Assembly: GCF_014218355.1 (NCBI RefSeq) | Contig: NZ_AP023368.1 | Coordinates: 2,856,001 to 2,920,000 of the forward strand | DNA length: 64,000 nt | From: Anaerocolumna chitinilytica | GTDB taxonomy: Bacteria > Bacillota > Clostridia > Lachnospirales > Lachnospiraceae | Direction: 5' to 3' | Shown: piece by piece, positions 9,918-19,270 of the stretch | Position numbering within the stretch: position 1 is the first letter of the stretch | How the letters are laid out: every line of letters begins with the position of its first letter | Notes under the pieces: model-generated | Told to the model about the DNA's origin: nothing | The model's input: only the letters and a program-made list of their open reading frames with translations | The model's database searches: none | Made by a program: the position numbers and the translations under genes

Positions 9918-10154
9918 ATGAGTAAAATTATGATAGTAGATGATGATCCCAATATCAGAGAGCTGGTTTGTACGCTATTAAGAAATGGAGGTTTTGAAAC
10001 CTGCGAATCAAAAGATGGCCGTGATGCCTTGCAACAGATCACAGCAGTAAATCCTGATCTTGCCATTGTAGATCTGATAATGCCTCATGTGGACGGTTAT
10101 GAACTTTGTCATAAACTGCGCCAATTTTATGGTTTACAGCTATCATCGCGTTAA
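9918..10154 (+). pseudogene. Truncated response regulator (receiver domain only, cut short)
   Basis: The ATG follows AAAGGGG by 7 bases and opens a receiver domain: MSKIMIVDDD with the acidic pair, then the phosphoacceptor aspartate in LAIVDLIMPHVDGYEL. After about 70 residues, at CHKLRQF, the similarity stops, and eight unrelated residues lead to a stop. A normal receiver is about 120 residues and would be followed by a DNA-binding domain; both the rest of the receiver and any output domain are missing. A different reading frame opens exactly at the break and encodes a membrane segment, which points to a deletion joining two genes. Confidence 0.8.
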
Positions 10155-10231
10155 CGGTAGTCTGTCTGATTATCGGTACTTTTTTCTTTGCCAGAACAGA
10201 AAGAAACAGTGATGTATCTGGAGAAAGGTAA
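10118..10231 (+). pseudogene. 3' remnant of a membrane protein gene
   Basis: In the frame offset from the truncated response regulator, 37 codons are open from just inside its end. They encode APILWFTAIIALTVVCLIIG, a clear membrane segment, then FFFARTERNSDVSGER and a stop. This looks like the C-terminal anchor of a lost protein, such as an ABC permease, a sensor or an LPXTG-less surface protein. The frame is closed by TAA immediately upstream, so it cannot start by itself. Together with the truncated regulator it marks a deletion joint near 10115-10135. Confidence 0.6.
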
Positions 10232-10257
10232 GATCTAAGAGTATTAGCCTCATATAC

Positions 10258-10306
10258 ATCCATAAGAGGAACTGTTATTAATAATTCCATCTTATGGATA
10301 TAATTT
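10258..10306 (+). terminator. Terminator after the deletion scar
   Basis: ATCCATAAGA pairs with TCTTATGGAT, and an inner GGAA pairs with TTCC; the hairpin is followed by ATAATTTTTTATT. It lies 27 bases after the membrane-protein remnant, so it was probably that gene's own terminator. The remaining bases up to 10524 hold no gene. They do contain a short GAGTGAAA / TTTCACTC hairpin at 10454-10478. Confidence 0.65.
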
Positions 10307-10524
10307 TTTATTTACGGTTTCCCAAGGCATAACTTTATGTTACAATATACCAGTGCGATTATTCGAATTTTTGATTACAGATCCATTAGTCCAACCAAGT
10401 TAATAATATTATAGATGATATTCTAGTACCAATAGTGGTAGGGAGAGAGGAAAGAGTGAAAGATAAATCATTTCACTCCCCCTGATTTTGTACGCGTGCT
10501 AAAGCATGCAGATGGGAGCCAAAT

Positions 10525-11523
10525 ATGAAATTAGGTATAGCAGGTTCTGGAATGATTGTAAAGGAATTCCTGACGATATTACCATATTTAAGAAACATTG
10601 ACACAACAGCTATCTGTGGCAGACCTTCCAGTGAAGAGAAATTAAGAGAACTTGCCCAAAGCTACAATCTAAAAGAAGTTTATATTGATTATAATTTATT
10701 CTTAAAAAGTACTATTGATACAGTCTATGTAGCTGTACCTAATAGCCTTCATTATGAATATACCAAAAAAGCACTGGAAGCCGGAAAAAATGTTATACTG
10801 GAAAAGCCCATTACCTCAACTTATGAAGAAGCTATGTTGTTAAACAATCTAGCGAGAGAGAAGAAGCTTTTTCTTTTTGAAGCCATAACAACCCTTTATT
10901 TTCCGAATTACCAAAAAATACGGGAACTAATTCCTCAGATTGGAGATATTCGAATTGTTCAGTGTAATTATTCTCAATACTCCAAAAGATATGACAGCTT
11001 TAAGGAAGGTATTATATTGCCTGCTTTTGATGTAAATCTTTCAGGGGGAGCACTGATGGACTTAAATATCTATAATATACACTATGTTACAGGTCTATTT
11101 GGCAAGCCTAAGAATGTAGAATATTACCCCAATATCGAAAAAGGAATAGATACCTCGGGTATATTAATACTGGAATATGATACTTTTAAATGTACCTGTA
11201 TTGGTGCAAAGGACTGTAAGGCACCAATTGCAAATAATATACAAGGAGACAAAGGCTGCATATATCAAGATTCTCCTGCCAATACCTGCGAGGGATTTGA
11301 ATTACTTTTAAACAATCAGGAGGCAAAACCGGTGAATGAGAACTGTTATCCTCATCGTATGGTCAATGAATTTATAGAATTCGAGGCAATGATAACCGGA
11401 AATCAGTTAGATAGATGCTATCAGTTATTAGAACATAGTCTGATGGTATGCGAAGTTCTGACAATTGCCAGAAAAAAAGCAGGAATTATATTCCCGGCAG
11501 ACAAGGAACATAATTATGTATAA
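10525..11523 (+). CDS. Gfo/Idh/MocA-family oxidoreductase
   Basis: A 332-residue NAD(P)-dependent dehydrogenase of the Gfo/Idh/MocA type. The Rossmann motif GIAGSGMIVKEF is at the N-terminus, and the family's EKP motif is in VILEKPITSTYEEA near residue 95. The C-terminal half is the mixed alpha/beta substrate domain. The substrate, probably a sugar or inositol derivative, cannot be told from sequence. The ATG has GATGGGAG upstream. Its last codons overlap the start of the following response regulator by 8 bases, which is unusual company for a sugar dehydrogenase and suggests translational coupling. Confidence 0.85.
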   Translation: MKLGIAGSGMIVKEFLTILPYLRNIDTTAICGRPSSEEKLRELAQSYNLKEVYIDYNLFLKSTIDTVYVAVPNSLHYEYTKKALEAGKNVILEKPITSTYEEAMLLNNLAREKKLFLFEAITTLYFPNYQKIRELIPQIGDIRIVQCNYSQYSKRYDSFKEGIILPAFDVNLSGGALMDLNIYNIHYVTGLFGKPKNVEYYPNIEKGIDTSGILILEYDTFKCTCIGAKDCKAPIANNIQGDKGCIYQDSPANTCEGFELLLNNQEAKPVNENCYPHRMVNEFIEFEAMITGNQLDRCYQLLEHSLMVCEVLTIARKKAGIIFPADKEHNYV

Positions 11524-12202
11524 TATACTAATTGTAGAAGACGATATCACCATAGCTTCCCTGGTTAAGGAAAATCTGATGAAATGGGGATTTCAGGCCA
11601 AGACCATTAAAGACTTAAATAAAGTTTTAAGTGAGGTGTTAGAAAGTAAGCCTCACCTGATACTTTTGGATATTTCACTGCCTTTTTATAACGGCTTTTA
11701 TTGGTGCAGTGAAATTAGAAAGAAATCAAAGGTTCCTATTATATTTCTGACCTCCCATACAGAAAATATGGATTTGGTGATGGCTATGAATATGGGGGGA
11801 GACGACTATATTACAAAGCCATTCTCAATGGATGTATTGATTGTTAAAATACAGGCGCTGTTAAGGAGGGCTTATGATTATTATGTAGAAAGTAAAACTC
11901 TTGAAGTACAGGGAGTATCCTTAAATCTAGCGGATACCAGCCTGAATGTAATGGGAAAAGAAACAGAACTGACAAAGAATGAATATAAGATTATGAAAAT
12001 TTTAATGGAGAATAAGAATAGAGTGGTGCTAAGGGAAGAAATCATGGAAGCCCTTTGGGACAGTGATTATTTTGTAGATGATAATACATTGACAGTTAAT
12101 GTGAATCGACTTCGTAAGAAACTGGAGGATATGGGACTGAAAGATTTTATACAGACTAAGAAAGGCATGGGGTATCTGATTCATGAGGAAGTGCTACATT
12201 AA
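11516..12202 (+). CDS. Response regulator, OmpR/BceR type
   Basis: A 228-residue two-component regulator. The receiver has Asp9/Asp10, phosphoacceptor Asp52 in LILLDISLP and Lys101 in YITKPFS. The C-terminal part is a winged helix (NEYKIMKILMENKNRVV, then DDNTLTVNVNRLRKKLEDMG). The ATG follows AAGGAA and overlaps the end of the oxidoreductase gene; a longer open frame would need a start inside that gene. A BceS-like kinase overlaps its end and a BceAB-like transporter follows, so it probably activates that transporter. Confidence 0.93.
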   Translation: MYNILIVEDDITIASLVKENLMKWGFQAKTIKDLNKVLSEVLESKPHLILLDISLPFYNGFYWCSEIRKKSKVPIIFLTSHTENMDLVMAMNMGGDDYITKPFSMDVLIVKIQALLRRAYDYYVESKTLEVQGVSLNLADTSLNVMGKETELTKNEYKIMKILMENKNRVVLREEIMEALWDSDYFVDDNTLTVNVNRLRKKLEDMGLKDFIQTKKGMGYLIHEEVLH

Positions 12203-13166
12203 CTACCGGAGAGGGGTATTTTTAATTCTTCTATTAGTATGGCTGTTTTTCCCTTTGATACATTTTCTTTACGGACAACCCATGGCTTCTATTCTTTATT
12301 CCTGTATCATTATGACATTTCTAAGCTCCATATTTTTATTTCTGGATTATATGGCATTCTCAAAAAAGAAAAATAGAATGGACCTGCTCCTAAAGGACCT
12401 TACAACAGAGTCTAAAGAGCTGCCGATTGCGGATAATTCACTGGAGAAGAACTACCAAGAAATGATTTCCGCGCTTTATGAGATAATGAAAAAAAACAAG
12501 ACAGAAATGGAAAAGGAACACCAGGAGCAGATGGAGTATTATACCATGTGGATGCACCAGATTAAGACTCCAATATCTGCCATGGAGCTTTCCCTTAAGA
12601 ACATTGATTCTAAGGAACGGCGAGGAATTGAGGGTGAACTATTTAAAATTGAACAATACGTGGAAATGGCACTCCACTATGTAAAAATGAAAGACCTTTC
12701 CTCAGATCTAGTAATCAGAGAATACGAGGTTTCAGATATCGTTAAAGTAAGTATTAAGAAATATGCTTCTTTATTTATTAATAAAAAACTTTCTGTGACC
12801 ATTGTTCCAGGGGTTATGTATGTGCATACAGACAGCAAATGGCTTTCCTTTCTTATTGAGCAAATTCTCTCAAATTCCATCAAATACACCAATGAAGGAG
12901 GAATACACATCAGTTTTGCTCCAAATGCACTTGTAATTGAAGACACCGGTATCGGTATTCGGGAAGAGGATAAAGCAAGGATATTTGAGAAAGGATATAC
13001 CGGGTACAATGGAAGAATTGATAAAAAAGCAAGCGGAATCGGACTTTATCTTGTAAAGAAGGTAGCAGACAGCCTTGCAGTAAAGATACAAATAGATTCA
13101 AAGGTCGGGCAGGGCACCAAAGTTATATTGACTTTTCCTGATAAGAGAGAGTTTTTATTTGAGTAA
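12183..13166 (+). CDS. Intramembrane-sensing histidine kinase, BceS type
   Basis: A 327-residue sensor kinase with two membrane segments (about 11-30 and 36-56) joined by a loop of only a few residues. This is the hallmark of Firmicute kinases that sense through a partner ABC transporter, not by an extracellular domain. The H box is MWMHQIKTPISAMEL with His125. The ATPase domain carries EQILSNSIKYT (N box), IEDTGIGI (G1) and KASGIGLYLVKK (G2). The start overlaps the response regulator by 20 bases. The BceAB-like genes begin 212 bases downstream. Confidence 0.92.
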   Translation: MRKCYINYRRGVFLILLLVWLFFPLIHFLYGQPMASILYSCIIMTFLSSIFLFLDYMAFSKKKNRMDLLLKDLTTESKELPIADNSLEKNYQEMISALYEIMKKNKTEMEKEHQEQMEYYTMWMHQIKTPISAMELSLKNIDSKERRGIEGELFKIEQYVEMALHYVKMKDLSSDLVIREYEVSDIVKVSIKKYASLFINKKLSVTIVPGVMYVHTDSKWLSFLIEQILSNSIKYTNEGGIHISFAPNALVIEDTGIGIREEDKARIFEKGYTGYNGRIDKKASGIGLYLVKKVADSLAVKIQIDSKVGQGTKVILTFPDKREFLFE

Positions 13167-13378
13167 GAGGCTGCACAAATCTGCAGATGCTTATAGAAAG
13201 AAATTTTATCAAGAAAGAGTTTATGTTTATATAAGATTGTTCTATGCTTAGTGACAAAAATGTAAGATTGCGGATTCCATTTGTCATGTGAATCGATGGT
13301 TGGATTTGGCATGCTGATTTATAATTTCTGTATTGTTTTAATAAAAAGCAGAAATTAGAAAGGCAGGATAAAGTTAAG

Positions 13379-14146
13379 ATGGAATTATTACAAGTTCAAA
13401 ATTTAAAGAAAGTTTATAATACAAGGCTGGGCGGACAGCAAGTCCAAGCACTTCACAATGTCTCTTTCGATGTAGGCAGAGGTGAATTTGTTGCTATAAT
13501 GGGAGCATCCGGTTCGGGTAAAACAACCCTGTTAAATATAATTGCTTCCTTAGATAAAGCCTCCTCCGGAGAAGTGTTTTTAGAGGGAATGGGATTATCC
13601 GCAATCAAAGACCGGGAGCTGTCAGCCTTTCGTAGAACGAATTTAGGCTTTGTTTTTCAGGATTTTAATCTTCTGGATAATCTTACGGTAAAAGATAATA
13701 TACTACTGCCACTGGTACTATCAGGAGAAGCTATTAAAGTAATGGAAGAAAAATTGATACCATTGGTAAAACGACTTGGGATTGAAAAACTTCTCAGCAA
13801 ATACCCCTATGAAATATCCGGCGGAGAAAAACAAAGAACAGCTATGGCCAGAGCATTTATTACCGGGCCGAAACTAATCCTGGCAGATGAGCCTACCGGA
13901 GCACTGGATTCCAAAGCCTCCTCCTTAGTACTTTCGTTATTTGAGGAGCTTAATAAAAACGGACAGACTATACTTATGGTTACGCACAGCACCTTAGCTG
14001 CCAGTTATGCCAAGCGTGTTATCTTTATCAAAGATGGTGATCTATTTAGCCAGGTATATCGAGGAGACGACTCGAAAAAGGTATTTTTTGATAAGATTGT
14101 CTCAACACTTTCCATTCTTTCAGAGGGAGGTGCTGACATTGGCTAA
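13379..14146 (+). CDS. ABC transporter ATP-binding protein, BceA type
   Basis: The 255-residue ATPase of a peptide-resistance exporter of the MacB/BceA class. Walker A is GASGSGKTTL near residue 42, the signature is YEISGGEKQRTAMARA near 140, and Walker B is LILADEPTGALD near 165. The ATG follows AAAGGCAGG. The permease starts inside its last codons (overlap TTGGCTAA). In related systems the transporter both confers resistance to cell-wall peptide antibiotics such as bacitracin or lantibiotics and signals to the kinase; that role is inferred here from gene order. Confidence 0.93.
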   Translation: MELLQVQNLKKVYNTRLGGQQVQALHNVSFDVGRGEFVAIMGASGSGKTTLLNIIASLDKASSGEVFLEGMGLSAIKDRELSAFRRTNLGFVFQDFNLLDNLTVKDNILLPLVLSGEAIKVMEEKLIPLVKRLGIEKLLSKYPYEISGGEKQRTAMARAFITGPKLILADEPTGALDSKASSLVLSLFEELNKNGQTILMVTHSTLAASYAKRVIFIKDGDLFSQVYRGDDSKKVFFDKIVSTLSILSEGGADIG

Positions 14147-16163
14147 GAGCTTTTACTTGCGAATGGCAGCCACCAATTTGCAAAGAGACAAAAAAATGTA
14201 TGTCCCATACGCCATATCTTATGTAATATTTTCTTCAATTTACTTTATGGTTATTACCCTCATGACTACAGATGGACTTAAGAATGTACCTTCCGGTGGA
14301 ACATTACAAGCATTATTTGCTTTTGGAATGGTTATCATGAGCCTTATGGCCGCCATCTTTCTGATCTATATTAATAGCTTTTTAATGAAAAGAAGGAAGA
14401 AAGAATTTGGTCTGTATGGCATATTAGGACTTGAAAAACGCCATGTAGGCAGGATTATTTTTGATGAGAATCTCATCTTAAGCTTACTTTCCCTGACTCT
14501 GGGAATTGTAGTTGGCTGTGTCTTCGGAAATCTGATATTTCTATTATTGTTACATCTGTTGAAGGTATCACCGGATAGCAGATTTTCACTGCCATGGCAG
14601 GCATTTGCCTTTACAGGAGCCCTTTTTATAGTTGTTTTTATAATTACTACCATTATTAACTTTGTGCAGATTAGTATTGCGAATCCTATAGACTTATTAA
14701 AAGGTGCCCATATAGGAGAGAAAAAGGTACGATTTGTTTTGGTTAAGAGCATTGCAGGCTTTTTATTACTGCTTGTTGCTTATTATATGGCTAACACAGT
14801 AACTAATGGTGTCGCTGCAATATCCAAGTTCTTTTTAGCTGTATTGCTGGTAATTGTTGCAACCTTTCTGTTGTTTCAGGCGGGCAGCCAGTTTGTATTA
14901 AAATTATTGGAAAAGAGAAAGAAATTTTATTACAAAGCTAATAATTTTATAGCGATATCCGGCTTGTTAGTACGCATGAAGCAAAACGCGGCAGGACTTG
15001 CAACAATATGTATTCTATCTACAATGGTATTAGTAACAATTTCAACCTGCGGAGCACTTTATCTTGGACAGGAAGACATTCTTCATACAATGAACCCTAA
15101 CGACATGAACATTGTAGTTAGACAGGAGACAAGCGAAGATCAAGAAAATAGAATATCTGATGCAATAAAAGAACAGGCCAAAAACGAAAATATTAAAATA
15201 GAACAGATGTATCATTACCATGGGTATTCCTCAATGCTATGTTTATTTCAAGGTAAACTTTATCCATATGGAAGCCAAGAGCTAAAGTCTTTAATCGGGA
15301 ATGAAAACATATTTAACTATATTAGGGATATTGATATTATTACTTTAGCGGATTATACAGCGATAACAGGCGATAATAGGTCACTTTCGGAGAATGAGTT
15401 TTTCTTGTTGACTGACAATAAGACTAAAAATAAGATAAAGGTAAGCTCTTTCGGCGATGAATTTCCCATTAAGGAAATTATAACAGACTCTAAATTAATA
15501 CAGGGGAAAAATGCGGAGGATAAAGAGATCTATATTGTTGCTGCAGATGAAAACAGTGGTTTAAAACTCATCAGCTCATGGTTTAAGGAGTCCACCGATA
15601 ATGGCTTTAGCAACAAGTATATCCTTAACTTAAAGGGAAATGACAGTAATCTGCTAAGCTTTTCAGAAAAGCTAAATCCCCTAATTACTAAGATTGTATC
15701 AGAAAATGTCAAGGGAGAGGTAAAAAAGACAACGGTTTATTCCATTTACCAAAACCGCATTGACGGATACAGTATATATGGAGGCTTGTTATTCTTAGGT
15801 ATCTTTTTTACGATTATGTTTTTAGCAGCTACAGGACTTATTATTTATTTCAAACAGATTTCGGAAGGGTATGATGATAGAGAACGGTTTGTTATTCTTC
15901 AGAAAGTCGGAATGGATGATCTGGAAGTGAAGAAAACAATCAACCGACAGATACTTCTGGTATTTTTCCTTCCTCTGGCAGCAGCCATGCTTCATGTAGC
16001 TGCCGCAAGGCATATGATTTTAAAGATGTTAGAAGCATTCTCATTGGAGAATATAACCCTAACTACCTGGTGTATAATAATATCCAGTATTGTATTTGCG
16101 ATTCTTTATGTAATAATCTATAATCTCACTGCAAAAGTCTATTATAAAATAATTAAGTTTTAA
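14139..16163 (+). CDS. ABC transporter permease, BceB type (FtsX domains)
   Basis: A 674-residue membrane protein. It has an N-terminal membrane segment, an FtsX-type block of membrane helices over roughly residues 50-280, a large extracytoplasmic domain of about 200 residues (MNPNDMNIVV onward), and three C-terminal helices. That is the BceB layout, in which the large loop binds the peptide antibiotic. TTG is preferred as the start: CAGAGGGAGG lies 8 bases upstream and the protein then begins LAKSFYLRMAATNLQRDKK, typical for the family. The longer open frame upstream is inside the ATPase gene. A strong terminator follows. Confidence 0.9.
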   Translation: MAKSFYLRMAATNLQRDKKMYVPYAISYVIFSSIYFMVITLMTTDGLKNVPSGGTLQALFAFGMVIMSLMAAIFLIYINSFLMKRRKKEFGLYGILGLEKRHVGRIIFDENLILSLLSLTLGIVVGCVFGNLIFLLLLHLLKVSPDSRFSLPWQAFAFTGALFIVVFIITTIINFVQISIANPIDLLKGAHIGEKKVRFVLVKSIAGFLLLLVAYYMANTVTNGVAAISKFFLAVLLVIVATFLLFQAGSQFVLKLLEKRKKFYYKANNFIAISGLLVRMKQNAAGLATICILSTMVLVTISTCGALYLGQEDILHTMNPNDMNIVVRQETSEDQENRISDAIKEQAKNENIKIEQMYHYHGYSSMLCLFQGKLYPYGSQELKSLIGNENIFNYIRDIDIITLADYTAITGDNRSLSENEFFLLTDNKTKNKIKVSSFGDEFPIKEIITDSKLIQGKNAEDKEIYIVAADENSGLKLISSWFKESTDNGFSNKYILNLKGNDSNLLSFSEKLNPLITKIVSENVKGEVKKTTVYSIYQNRIDGYSIYGGLLFLGIFFTIMFLAATGLIIYFKQISEGYDDRERFVILQKVGMDDLEVKKTINRQILLVFFLPLAAAMLHVAAARHMILKMLEAFSLENITLTTWCIIISSIVFAILYVIIYNLTAKVYYKIIKF

Positions 16164-16184
16164 AATCGAATACAGATAAAGGAT

Positions 16185-16230
16185 AATAATACTGCTTCCA
16201 GCCAGAAATAAGAAGCAGTATTATTTTTTG
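16185..16230 (+). terminator. Terminator after the Bce-type operon
   Basis: AATAATACTGCTTC and its exact complement form a 14-bp stem with a 13-base loop, followed by TTTTTG. It sits 21 bases after the permease stop. Confidence 0.9.
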
Positions 16231-16320
16231 CCATAATGTGTTATACTCTATGCTGTAATAGAGTTAGAAAAATCATGATATGTCTGCATTGAAGATTACA
16301 AAGGACGGGAAAGGTTTACC

Positions 16321-17001
16321 ATGTATTCATCAAAGGAAATTAGTGTTTTTGATATTATCGGACCAAATATGATTGGTCCTTCCAGCTCCCATACGGCAGG
16401 AGCATTACGCATTGCAAGGCTGGCAGCCAATATGGTCAAGAAGCCCATAAAACATGTAACTTTTGTTTTATATGGTTCTTTTGCTATGACTTATAAGGGA
16501 CACGGTACAGACAGAGCGCTGTTGGCGGGAATAATGGGCTATGATACCGAGGATAAAAGAATCAAGGAATCCTTTGAATATGCGAAGGCAGAAGGACTTT
16601 CTTATGAGTTTCGTACGAATAAAGAAGAAAAAGATGTTCATCCCAATACCGTTGATATTCATATAACCGATGAAGAAGGTAAAGAAACCACGGTTACGGG
16701 TATCTCTGTAGGTGGTGGAAGAGCCGAGATAAAGAAAATTGACGGTGTAGAGATTGATTTATCCGGCGATTATCATACAGTTGTTATTAAACATAGGGAT
16801 TTAACCGGTGTTGTAGCGGCTATCACTCATATTTTAAGCGAATTTTCAATAAATATAGCATTCATGAAGTTGTATCGCGAGAATCGAGGAGCGGTTGCTT
16901 ATTCGATTATAGAAGCAGATGATGCAATAGAAGGGGCAGTAATTGAGAAAATTGAGGAATTAGCCAGTGTTTATCAGGCATTTTTAGTTGAAAAAATCTA
17001 A
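16321..17001 (+). CDS. sdaAB: L-serine dehydratase, beta subunit
   Basis: The beta subunit of the iron-sulfur L-serine deaminase that converts serine to pyruvate and ammonia in Clostridia. In its 226 residues, GPNMIGPSSSHTAGALR near residue 12 is the family signature, and a C-terminal ACT domain starts at YHTVVIKHRDLTGVV near residue 148. The ATG follows GGGAAAGG. The alpha subunit gene follows on the same strand after about 130 bases. Confidence 0.95.
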   Translation: MYSSKEISVFDIIGPNMIGPSSSHTAGALRIARLAANMVKKPIKHVTFVLYGSFAMTYKGHGTDRALLAGIMGYDTEDKRIKESFEYAKAEGLSYEFRTNKEEKDVHPNTVDIHITDEEGKETTVTGISVGGGRAEIKKIDGVEIDLSGDYHTVVIKHRDLTGVVAAITHILSEFSINIAFMKLYRENRGAVAYSIIEADDAIEGAVIEKIEELASVYQAFLVEKI

Positions 17002-17132
17002 ATTCTTTACGAAGATAAGAGTGAAGGAAAATATCATTTTGAAAGGATGCCGATAACAGATTCTTTCACTCGTTTTATATACGGCAGTATTGCATTTTGC
17101 TGACAAGCTTGGGATATGCAATAGGTGTAAAC

Positions 17133-18005
17133 ATGGAGTTTAAATCAGGTAAAGTACTGCTACAGATATGTAAGGAAAAAGGTCTTCCCATTTCAGAGGC
17201 TATGCTTCTTCGAGAAATGGAGATCAGCCAGCAGTCAAGAGAATATATCTATAATAAAATGAGTCATTCCTGGGATATTATGAAGAATGCTGCAACAGGA
17301 GCCCTTACAGGGAATCTAAAATCAATGGGTGGTTTAATTGGAGGAGAGGCGTTAAAGCTGTCAAACAGACGTTTATCTGCTGAAAAGAGTGCCTGTGGAA
17401 GCCTTGTCTCTAAGGCGGTATCCTATGCCATGGGAGTTCTCGAAGTTAATGGTTCAATGGGGTTAATTGTAGCGGCGCCGACAGCGGGTTCTTCAGGGGT
17501 AATTCCTGGAACCTTTTTAGCGATAAAGGAAGAATACAACTTTAGTGATGAGCAGATGGTTATGGCGTTGTTTACAGCAGGTGCCATTGGCTATCTGATA
17601 ACATACAATGCAACCATAGCGGGTGCGGAAGGCGGTTGTCAGGCTGAAGTGGGAAGTGCTTCCGCAATGGCTGCCGCAGCAATAACAGAGCTATTGGGGG
17701 GAACTCCGGCACAGTGTTTTCATGCCGCTACCGGGGCTATCTCCAATCTCTTAGGGCTGGTATGTGATCCTATCGGAGGACTTGTTGAAGCTCCCTGTCA
17801 GCAAAGAAATGCAATTGGTGTATCAAATGCGATGATTTCTGCTGAGATTGCATTAAGCGGCATTCGCAATATCGTTCCTTTTGATGAAGCTGTGGATGTT
17901 ATGTACCGGGTAGGCAAAAGTCTGCCGGGGGAATTAAGGGAGACAGCTCTTGGAGGAATGGCAGCAGCACCAAGTGCTTGTTCATTATGTGGATTATGTA
18001 ATTAA
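17133..18005 (+). CDS. sdaAA: L-serine dehydratase, alpha subunit (iron-sulfur)
   Basis: The catalytic subunit carrying the oxygen-labile [4Fe-4S] cluster. Cysteines are present in SACGSLVSK, GGCQAEVGSASAM, LVEAPCQQRNAIG and the terminal CSLCGLCN; family members bind the cluster with three of these. The start is placed at the ATG of MEFKSGKVLLQ, 5 bases after AGGTG, because SdaAA proteins start in this way and are about 290 residues. An in-frame TTG 36 bases upstream would add an extension with no ribosome site. Confidence 0.93.
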   Translation: MEFKSGKVLLQICKEKGLPISEAMLLREMEISQQSREYIYNKMSHSWDIMKNAATGALTGNLKSMGGLIGGEALKLSNRRLSAEKSACGSLVSKAVSYAMGVLEVNGSMGLIVAAPTAGSSGVIPGTFLAIKEEYNFSDEQMVMALFTAGAIGYLITYNATIAGAEGGCQAEVGSASAMAAAAITELLGGTPAQCFHAATGAISNLLGLVCDPIGGLVEAPCQQRNAIGVSNAMISAEIALSGIRNIVPFDEAVDVMYRVGKSLPGELRETALGGMAAAPSACSLCGLCN

Positions 18006-18115
18006 CCGGCTCATAGCTGGGTATAAGGAATAAATTTATAGTAAATAAATATCACAAGCTGAGAAAAAGAGATAAAAGCTGGATGAGGTATCATTCCGGA
18101 ATATTAGTGAACAGG

Positions 18116-18159
18116 AACAAACAATATTAGTTAGCAGATATAAACTAATATTGTTTGTT
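18116..18159. terminator. Terminator between sdaAA and the DUF4362-like gene
   Basis: AACAAACAATATTAGTT and its exact complement form a 17-bp stem with a 10-base loop. It lies between convergent genes and could serve both. Confidence 0.75.
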
Positions 18160-18200
18160 AAACTTATATCTCTTTTCATGATTTATATAATTGAGGTTAT

Positions 18201-18647
18201 TTAATACATCCTTTTTACATCTAAAAAAGTAATATCACTGAATACAATTATATCTTTATTATCTGAAGTAATTGCATGGTAATCTATTGAAATTACTTTA
18301 TCTTTATAATTTTTCTGGTCTAGATAGAATGAAATTACATTATAGGTTCTTATGCTTTCATCTCTGGAACGGTCAGGAATACCAAATCTGGAACTATCAT
18401 CTGTATAAGTTATATCCCCGTTATATTTTAGAATACTTGTTGAAGCAGGACCATCCAAGCCAAAGGTTGTAAGAAAAACACAGTCTGGTACTCCTTTTTC
18501 AACGTTTTGTAAAAAATAATTAAGTCTGCCTGTATTAATTGATTTTTGCTTATGAGTCAGTAATATATCATTATTGATATAAGCCATCTCTTCTGTGTAA
18601 TTATAAGGAACAGATAAAAGAAATTTCCTGGGGTCGCTACAATCCAT
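18201..18647 (-). CDS. DUF4362-like protein
   Basis: A 148-residue protein without a signal peptide or membrane segment. The core NTGRLNYFLQNVEKGVPD, then LTTFGLDGPA and TDDSSRF, matches the pattern I associate with DUF4362 (N..R...F......G.pD.i.iT.fg.dG......Y....i.y..D..R). Function is unknown. A second, diverged relative lies at 57366-57806 in this window with the same core and the same lack of a signal peptide. A weak AAAGAG precedes the ATG. Transcription converges on sdaAA. Confidence 0.6.
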   Translation of the reverse strand: MDCSDPRKFLLSVPYNYTEEMAYINNDILLTHKQKSINTGRLNYFLQNVEKGVPDCVFLTTFGLDGPASTSILKYNGDITYTDDSSRFGIPDRSRDESIRTYNVISFYLDQKNYKDKVISIDYHAITSDNKDIIVFSDITFLDVKRMY

Positions 18648-18826
18648 AACACGAACTCTTTTTTCAATACTCTATACTTATATTTCTTAAAAATGCATGT
18701 CTGTCATATTTTCATAAAATAATATTACAAATGTCACTTGACTTATAAAGAGAAAATGATAATATTATATTAATAAACAATATTATACGCCATATAATAT
18801 TGTTGAAATAAAACAGCAATATATTC

Positions 18827-18864
18827 TGCTGAATAATTACCTGGATGATTATTGTTTCAGCAGG
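18827..18864. other. Stem-loop in the gap before the PadR module
   Basis: CTGCTGAATAAT pairs with ATTAT and TCAGCAG on the other side of an approximately 15-base loop. A second small hairpin, CAGCAATATATTCTGCTG, overlaps its left arm. The 299 bases between 18648 and 18946 are otherwise AT-rich with no gene. The hairpins may be part of the padR control region; this is weak evidence. Confidence 0.3.
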
Positions 18865-18946
18865 TAAATATGACAAAAACATGTGGAAGTTGGTATAAAT
18901 AGTATTTAAATCATGTACCAGTATAAGCGGAAAGGAAGAGACTGAC

Positions 18947-19270
18947 ATGGTATTTAATACAGGAGCTGCACTGCTTGATGCAATTGTGCTTGGTATTGTA
19001 TCCAAGGATAAAGAAGGCACTTATGGTTATAAAATCACCCAGGATATACGACAGGTTATTGAAATATCGGAATCAACCCTATATCCGGTTCTAAGACGCC
19101 TTCAAAAAGAAGATTGCCTGGAAGTCTATGATTTGGCTTTTGACGGCAGAAACCGAAGATATTACCGGATTACAGATAAAGGAAAAGCTCAGTTAAAACT
19201 ATATCTGAAAGAATGGAAGATTTACTCGGCTAAAATCAATCATATTTTTGTGGGGGTGGAAGTTTTATGA
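18947..19270 (+). CDS. PadR-family transcriptional regulator
   Basis: A 107-residue winged-helix regulator. DAIVLGIVSKDKEGTYGYKI is the typical PadR opening, ESTLYPVLRRLQKEDCLE the recognition region, and GRNRRYYRITDKGKAQL the wing. PadR proteins of this size usually repress the membrane genes next to them in response to envelope or drug signals. Its stop overlaps the start of the DUF1700 gene (ATGA), so the genes are translated together. Confidence 0.92.
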   Translation: MVFNTGAALLDAIVLGIVSKDKEGTYGYKITQDIRQVIEISESTLYPVLRRLQKEDCLEVYDLAFDGRNRRYYRITDKGKAQLKLYLKEWKIYSAKINHIFVGVEVL

